From the NCBI RefSeq assembly GCF_014200045.1, contig NZ_JACHOV010000006.1:1-64000 (forward strand): a stretch of DNA of 64,000 nt. Direction: 5' to 3'. How positions within the stretch are numbered: position 1 is the first letter of the stretch; each line of letters opens with the position of its first letter. The position numbers and the translations under genes are program-made. This DNA comes from Rhizorhapis suberifaciens (GTDB lineage: Bacteria; Pseudomonadota; Alphaproteobacteria; Sphingomonadales; Sphingomonadaceae). The notes under the pieces are model-generated. The model saw only the letters and a program-made list of their open reading frames with translations, was not told where the DNA came from and did no database searches. Positions 60,095 to 64,000 of the stretch are shown here, in pieces.

Positions 60095-60151
60095 TGTCGA
60101 TGCTATCGACATATCGATTGAATGTGTCGATTTTTTCGATAAACATCGACA
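60095..60151. promoter_or_regulatory. fic operators built from TGTCGAT/ATCGACA
   Basis: TGTCGAT-GCT-ATCGACA at 60095-60111 is a perfect 7-3-7 inverted repeat. The same arms recur with a 13-bp centre at 60125-60151, ending one base before the fic start. The sites overlap the expected promoter, and the Fic protein's own C-terminal winged helix is a candidate repressor. Confidence 0.65.
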
Positions 60152-60152
60152 C

Positions 60153-61244
60153 ATGAAGTTTGACCCAGCTACGCCGCATAATCAGTTGCCGCTACTTCCG
60201 CCGAAGGATGCGCTTGAGACAGCGGCGGTGTTGAAAGCGTGCATCGGCGCGCGCGCTGCCTTAGCCGACCTGAAGGCAATCGGCCACATCATCCCTAACC
60301 AATCGATCCTGATCAATTCGATTCCGCTGCTGGAAGCGCAAGCCAGTTCGGAAATCGAGAACATCGTCACGACGGGCGACCGCCTTTTTCAATTTGCGAA
60401 CACGCCATCGGGAACGGGCGTGGATGCAGCCACGAAAGAGACGCTCCGGTATCGCACGGCTCTCGCCAATGGCTTTGCAAGCCTAAACGAGCGGCCACTG
60501 ACGACACGCACGGCTGTCGAGATATGCAGCGCGATCAAGGGCGTCGATATGGACATTCGGGTTACGCCGGGGACCACATTGGCGAACGATCGCACCGGGG
60601 AAATCATCTTCACGCCGCCGACAGGGGAGCGGCTGCTCCGGGACTTGCTCGCCAACTGGGAACGCTACATCCACGACCACGGGGACGTTGACCCGTTAAT
60701 CGCGCTTGCCGTCCAGCATTATCAGTTCGAAGCGATCCATCCGTTCACCGATGGTAACGGGCGCACGGGAAGGGTGTTGAACCTGCTCTTTCTTGTGCAG
60801 CACGGCCTGCTCGACATTCCCGTCCTGTATCTGAGCCGGGCGATTATCCGGGCGAAGAATGATTATTACCGGCTGCTGCTCGATGTAACGGCAAAGGGCG
60901 AATGGGAGCCTTGGCTGCTCTTCGTGATTGAGGCTGTTCGGAACACGGCAGACTGGACGGGCCGCAAGGTCAGAGCGATCCGCGCGCTTCTGGATGAGAC
61001 CGCACAGGCGATGCGGGACAAAGCGCCGCGCATCTACAGCAGGGAACTGGCCGAACTGATATTCTCGCAGCCCTATTGCCGCATCGGTAATGTGGTTGAT
61101 GCTGGATTGGCTAAGCGTCAGGCCGCGTCAACATACCTCAAAACGCTGGCATTGATCGGATTGCTCGAAGAGCGAAAAGCCGGACGGGAAGCCCTGTTCG
61201 TCAATCCGGCGCTTTTGACGCTCCTAATGCGTGACGACGGCTGA
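60153..61244 (+). CDS. Fic-domain AMP-transferase, class II with winged-helix C-terminus
   Basis: The 363-residue protein has an N-terminal helical domain with the inhibitory motif (S/T)xxxE(G/N) as SSEIEN near residue 70, the Fic core HPFTDGNGRTGR near 195 and a C-terminal winged-helix-like region (YSRELAELIFSQPYCRIG, then AKRQAASTYLKTLALIGLLE). Fic enzymes transfer AMP from ATP to a target protein; the intact inhibitory helix keeps the enzyme off until relieved. This DUF4172-less, SoFic-like architecture is common on islands. Inverted repeats directly before the gene suggest autoregulation. Confidence 0.92.
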   Translation: MKFDPATPHNQLPLLPPKDALETAAVLKACIGARAALADLKAIGHIIPNQSILINSIPLLEAQASSEIENIVTTGDRLFQFANTPSGTGVDAATKETLRYRTALANGFASLNERPLTTRTAVEICSAIKGVDMDIRVTPGTTLANDRTGEIIFTPPTGERLLRDLLANWERYIHDHGDVDPLIALAVQHYQFEAIHPFTDGNGRTGRVLNLLFLVQHGLLDIPVLYLSRAIIRAKNDYYRLLLDVTAKGEWEPWLLFVIEAVRNTADWTGRKVRAIRALLDETAQAMRDKAPRIYSRELAELIFSQPYCRIGNVVDAGLAKRQAASTYLKTLALIGLLEERKAGREALFVNPALLTLLMRDDG

Positions 61245-61476
61245 CTCTAGGCGTCCATAGGACGGGGCGTTAATAACGATCACGTGACTAGCGGGCCGAC
61301 TAAGTAACGATCTCGTTACTAACTCGGAGGCGGGCGGAGACCCCAAGTTCTGCTATTCATCTATGCAGACTCATGCAGGCTGAACTTTCCTGTCTCACGC
61401 TATCCACGACCTGGGATTTTCTTTGAGATCGCTGGAAATCCATGATTATTGATGTGCCGTTGAAAGGAAACGGCAC
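61245..61476. other. Leader region of third integrase with palindrome
   Basis: The 232-bp region has no gene. AGTAACGA-TC-TCGTTACT at 61303-61320 is a perfect 8-bp inverted repeat. TTTTCTTTGAGATCG and CATGATTATTGATGTG near 61424-61456 match the leaders of the other two integrases. Confidence 0.5.
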
Positions 61477-61478
61477 AT
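61452..61478 (+). promoter_or_regulatory. Inverted repeat at integrase start with GAAAGG in loop, copy 3
   Basis: ATGTGCCGTT and AACGGCACAT pair perfectly over 10 bp around GAAAGGA, and the start ATG at 61477 forms the end of the right arm. This is the longest of the three copies. Confidence 0.7.
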
Positions 61479-62643
61479 GCGCAAGGCGCTCTCTGACAAG
61501 ACGATATTGGCGCTCAAGCCAAAGCCGAAACGCTATGAGGTGTTCGATGCCTTGTGCCCGGGCCTCGGTATCCGCGTAACTCCGCACGGACGCAGAACCT
61601 TTTCGGTCAAATATTACTACGGAACCAAGCAGCGCCGATTGCGCCTTGGCCACTACCCGATCATCTCGCTTTCAAAGGCGCGGGAAAAGGCAATGGACGC
61701 GCTTCGACAAGTGGGAGACGGGATTGATCCCGCAAGTCGTCGCCGTCAGCCCGGCATGTTCGTTGCGGCGATCTGTGCGGATTTCATCCGGCAATATGCC
61801 AAGCCGCGCAATCGGAACTGGCGCGAAACCGAACGGGTTCTGAACCGCGAATTTGTAAGCATCCACGGGCAGCGTGATATCCGCCAGATCAAACGTGCCG
61901 ACATTCTGGAAATCATGGATGGTGCCGTTGAGCGCGGTGCAGGATATCAGGCCAACCGTATCCTCGCGACCGTGCGCAAGCTGTTCAACTGGTGCCTTGA
62001 ACGCGGGATTATCGAGACATCGCCAATCGGCGGGCTGAAAGCACCCACAAAGGAAGTTTCGCGCGACCGGGTTCTGGATGATGATGAAATCGTCCGCGTC
62101 CTGAGAGCGTGCCGCAATGACGAATATCCGTTTCGCCAGTTCGTGCCGCTGCTACTCGCCACCGCGCAACGACGCGGCGAGCTTGCCAACATGCGGTGGA
62201 GCGAAATCGATCTTGAAGCGCGGACGTGGGTCATTCCCGCCGAACGCTCGAAAAACGGTAAACCGCACGTCGTGCCGCTCGGCGACTATGCGCTCGAATT
62301 GCTGTCCGAGGCGCCCCGGTTTCTCGATTGCGATTATGTGTTCACGACCACGCGCCGGTCCGCCGTGAGCGGCTTCAGCAAGGCTCTGCGGCGTATTCAC
62401 GAACGATCCGAAACCGCCGATTGGCACATGCATGACCTGCGCCGAACCGCTGCATCCGGCATGGCCCGCGCGAAGGTGCCGCCCTATGTTGTCGAGAAGG
62501 TGTTGAACCACATTTCCGGCACGATTTCGGGTGTCGCCGCCGTCTACAACCGATATGCATATGACGAGGAAAAGAAGGAGGCGCTCGACAAATGGGGGGA
62601 TGTTCTTGAGCAGTTTTCTGGAAGAAGCTCAGGCCCTGTTTGA
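61477..62643 (+). CDS. P4-type tyrosine integrase (third of three)
   Basis: The 388-residue protein is complete: DUF4102 arm domain (CPGLGIRVTPHGRRTFSVKY, then LGHYPIISLSKAREKAMDAL), core-binding domain, and catalytic Arg (LLATAQRRGELANMRW), HxxR (WHMHDLRRTAASGMA), His (VEKVLNHISG) and Tyr (YNRYAY). It should be active and is the probable integrase of the element that continues to the right with AlpA and primase genes. It is closer to the broken integrase at 57548 than to the first, for example sharing IVETSPI/IIETSPI. Confidence 0.94.
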   Translation: MRKALSDKTILALKPKPKRYEVFDALCPGLGIRVTPHGRRTFSVKYYYGTKQRRLRLGHYPIISLSKAREKAMDALRQVGDGIDPASRRRQPGMFVAAICADFIRQYAKPRNRNWRETERVLNREFVSIHGQRDIRQIKRADILEIMDGAVERGAGYQANRILATVRKLFNWCLERGIIETSPIGGLKAPTKEVSRDRVLDDDEIVRVLRACRNDEYPFRQFVPLLLATAQRRGELANMRWSEIDLEARTWVIPAERSKNGKPHVVPLGDYALELLSEAPRFLDCDYVFTTTRRSAVSGFSKALRRIHERSETADWHMHDLRRTAASGMARAKVPPYVVEKVLNHISGTISGVAAVYNRYAYDEEKKEALDKWGDVLEQFSGRSSGPV

Positions 62644-63244
62644 TGAGGCCATAATGGCCGAACTTACAGCAATGCTCAGCGTTTCAAACGGCGCGGCCGC
62701 AAGCGCGTTTCAGGCTGACCTCATCGACTTGTGCGCACATTATCGTGCGATCATCACGACGCTGCCGTGCGATCTTCCAGATGCGCCATTCAATCTGTCT
62801 CTGACAAAGCGCGCCGAGTGGCTCGAAACGAACGTCATCAAGCCCAGCGAGCGGCTGCTCACGGCCATCGACGATGAGAAACGGGCGATGTTTTCAACGT
62901 GGCCCTATCCACTGACAGTGCCGGAGTTTCGGAACAACGCTACCCTTGGGAGCGAACTTGAAGCGCTGCGCGATTCCGCAATTCAGTTGCTCGATTCGCT
63001 CCGCGCACAGCAGTCTGACGATGCCGGTCACAGTCAGGAATTGAGGGCCGAGGTGTTCGCTTCGATTGCCAGAGCCTTGCGCAAGCACTCTGAAGTGCAG
63101 CCAAGCCGAGGTGTCTATGATCCCGAGCTACGCTATCGCGTCGGCAATTACGTCGATGCCATAAGATTGATTTTCAAGAAGATAACCGGAGCCTCGGACA
63201 ATCTGGACAGGCTTATTCGGGCAGAAATCGCGCTGCCCTCATAG
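62600..63244 (+). CDS. Hypothetical protein, 214 residues
   Basis: ATG 62600 stands behind a run of six G's and overlaps the integrase end by 44 bp. The protein is soluble and largely helical (FLEEAQALFDEAIMAELTAM, then RAEWLETNVIKPSERLLTAI and ASIARALRKHSEVQ) without membrane segments or motifs I know. Helical cargo proteins of this size often follow P4-type integrases. A function cannot be proposed. Confidence 0.65.
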   Translation: MFLSSFLEEAQALFDEAIMAELTAMLSVSNGAAASAFQADLIDLCAHYRAIITTLPCDLPDAPFNLSLTKRAEWLETNVIKPSERLLTAIDDEKRAMFSTWPYPLTVPEFRNNATLGSELEALRDSAIQLLDSLRAQQSDDAGHSQELRAEVFASIARALRKHSEVQPSRGVYDPELRYRVGNYVDAIRLIFKKITGASDNLDRLIRAEIALPS

Positions 63245-63360
63245 CCCGCTTGCACATTGGGACGGAAACGCAGTTCCAAGGTGCCATTGCCTCTGTAGCA
63301 TCTCTTCGCCGTCTGAGAATATTTCATTGCCGTCAATCACGACAATGAAAGGCCAAGACG

Positions 63361-63573
63361 ATGACGGCGATGATGAATACCAAGATATTACTGACGCGCG
63401 ACGATCTGCCGCGCCTCGGCATTCGGATATCGAACTCCACCATGTTGCGGCTCGAGGCCGCAGGAAAGTTCCCTAAACGGCTGCGGATCGGCGACCATTC
63501 GGTCGCGTGGCTGGCTTCCGAAATTCACGCCCATATTGAAGCGCTCGCTCTCGCGCGGGGAGAGGCTGCATGA
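63361..63573 (+). CDS. AlpA-like excisionase/regulator
   Basis: The 70-residue protein has the AlpA/MerR-like helix-turn-helix (LLTRDDLPRLGIRISNSTML, then RLEAAGKFPKRLRIGDHSVA), ending WLASEIHAHIEAL. In P4-like elements AlpA regulates integrase expression and excision. AAAGGCCAAG precedes ATG 63361. Its stop overlaps the primase start (ATGA). Confidence 0.87.
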   Translation: MTAMMNTKILLTRDDLPRLGIRISNSTMLRLEAAGKFPKRLRIGDHSVAWLASEIHAHIEALALARGEAA

Positions 63574-64000
63574 CTGGGAACAAGGATGACGATGCTCGTC
63601 AAATCAAATCCGAAAGCGAGGCTGCGGACCTGTTTCGCGACGAATGCGGGCATCTCGTTCGTTATGTAACGGAGCGGGAAGCGTGGATCGTCAAGGTCGG
63701 AAAGCAGTGGGAGTTCGACACGTCGTTGCGGGTCGATGACATGATCAGAAACTTGCTGGGAAGTCGGAACGACATTGATCCGAAGTGGAAAGGGTCGCTG
63801 GCGGTCGTCCGCAATGTAAAGGGCTTTGCCATGCGCGATCCAGCGCTGCACCTGTCCGTGAGCGAGATCGATGCGGACCCGATGCTACTTGGGACCAAAA
63901 CAGGTGTCTATTCCTTCGAATTGCACCGCCCCATTTCGCCGCCGAAAAACGCTTACATCGTCAATCGAACATCGGTTGATCCCGACTTCGGCAGGGTTTG
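63570..64000 (+). CDS. P4/D5-type phage primase-helicase, N-terminal part (runs off window)
   Basis: The frame from ATG 63570 is open to the right edge (143 codons). The segment MLLGTKTGVYSFEL, then PPKNAYIVNRTSVDP resembles the D5 N-terminal region (LNxxNGxxDLxTG, then DYITxxTxVxY) of phage and island primases. It is coupled by ATGA to the alpA gene, the usual order in P4-like satellites and integrative elements. The ATPase domain would lie outside the window, so the assignment is moderate. Confidence 0.65.
   Translation, partial: MTGNKDDDARQIKSESEAADLFRDECGHLVRYVTEREAWIVKVGKQWEFDTSLRVDDMIRNLLGSRNDIDPKWKGSLAVVRNVKGFAMRDPALHLSVSEIDADPMLLGTKTGVYSFELHRPISPPKNAYIVNRTSVDPDFGRV

Noticed and set aside
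53649-62643. Three integrases considered as a recombinase-in-trio (RIT) element
   Set aside because: RIT genes are adjacent, overlapping and of three different subfamilies. These three belong to the same P4/DUF4102 subfamily, are separated by kilobases, and one is broken.

Overview
The window is GC-rich, densely packed, and reads like a chromosome of a sphingomonad-type alphaproteobacterium (Sphingobium, Sphingomonas or Novosphingobium). That assignment rests on the TonB receptor with acyl-CoA catabolic gene sets, P4-type integrases and codon use; no rRNA or other phylogenetic marker is present.

Layout. (1) 1-2575: a short-chain dehydrogenase (running off the left edge) divergent from an aldehyde dehydrogenase, with an inverted repeat in the shared promoter. 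(2) 2856-15639: a complete-looking NRPS-independent (NIS) siderophore locus. It holds SbnA- and SbnB-like enzymes for L-2,3-diaminopropionate, two IucA/IucC synthetases, a PLP decarboxylase, a TonB receptor, an MFS exporter, a PanB-like aldolase and a divergent ATP-grasp ligase. Fur-box-like inverted repeats sit in front of the receptor and between sbnA and the ligase. The PanB-like enzyme occupies the place that a citrate synthase (SbnG type) has in staphyloferrin B loci, and the ATP-grasp gene recalls vibrioferrin loci, so the product may be a new NIS siderophore. (3) 15637-37602: an acyl-CoA (beta-oxidation-like) catabolic region with IclR and AraC regulators, a CaiB/BaiF enzyme, enoyl-CoA hydratases, acyl-CoA dehydrogenases, thiolase, SDR, amidohydrolases and a fused indolepyruvate ferredoxin oxidoreductase. 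It is littered with remnants: truncations, a frameshift and in-frame internal deletions. (4) 37642-45224: a CocE/NonD hydrolase divergent from a LuxR-type regulator around a 21-bp palindrome, then an SDR, two SnoaL-like proteins, an NAD(P)-binding protein, an MFS transporter and a MarR regulator, with the same GTTGC-N4-GCAAC operator at two promoters. (5) 45279-46875: a hipBA module with three operators spaced exactly 49 bp apart. (6) 47017-52834: a five-gene leftward operon (polyol dehydrogenase, HAD phosphatase, methyltransferase-like protein, membrane GT2 glycosyltransferase, MATE exporter) that looks like a small biosynthesis and export unit. (7) 53092-64000: a mosaic genomic island. It has IS5 and hsdS remnants, three related P4-type integrases, an E. 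coli-like hipBA with operators spaced exactly 27 bp apart, a Fic protein with its own operators, a tRNA-Lys 3' fragment as an attachment-site scar, and at the right edge an AlpA-like regulator and the start of a P4/D5-type primase.

The most notable signals are the PanB-like enzyme inside the siderophore locus, and an inverted repeat at the start of all three integrase genes. In the latter the arms differ in sequence but always pair, around a loop that always contains GAAAGG. This fits either a conserved translation-control hairpin or the recombination core site.
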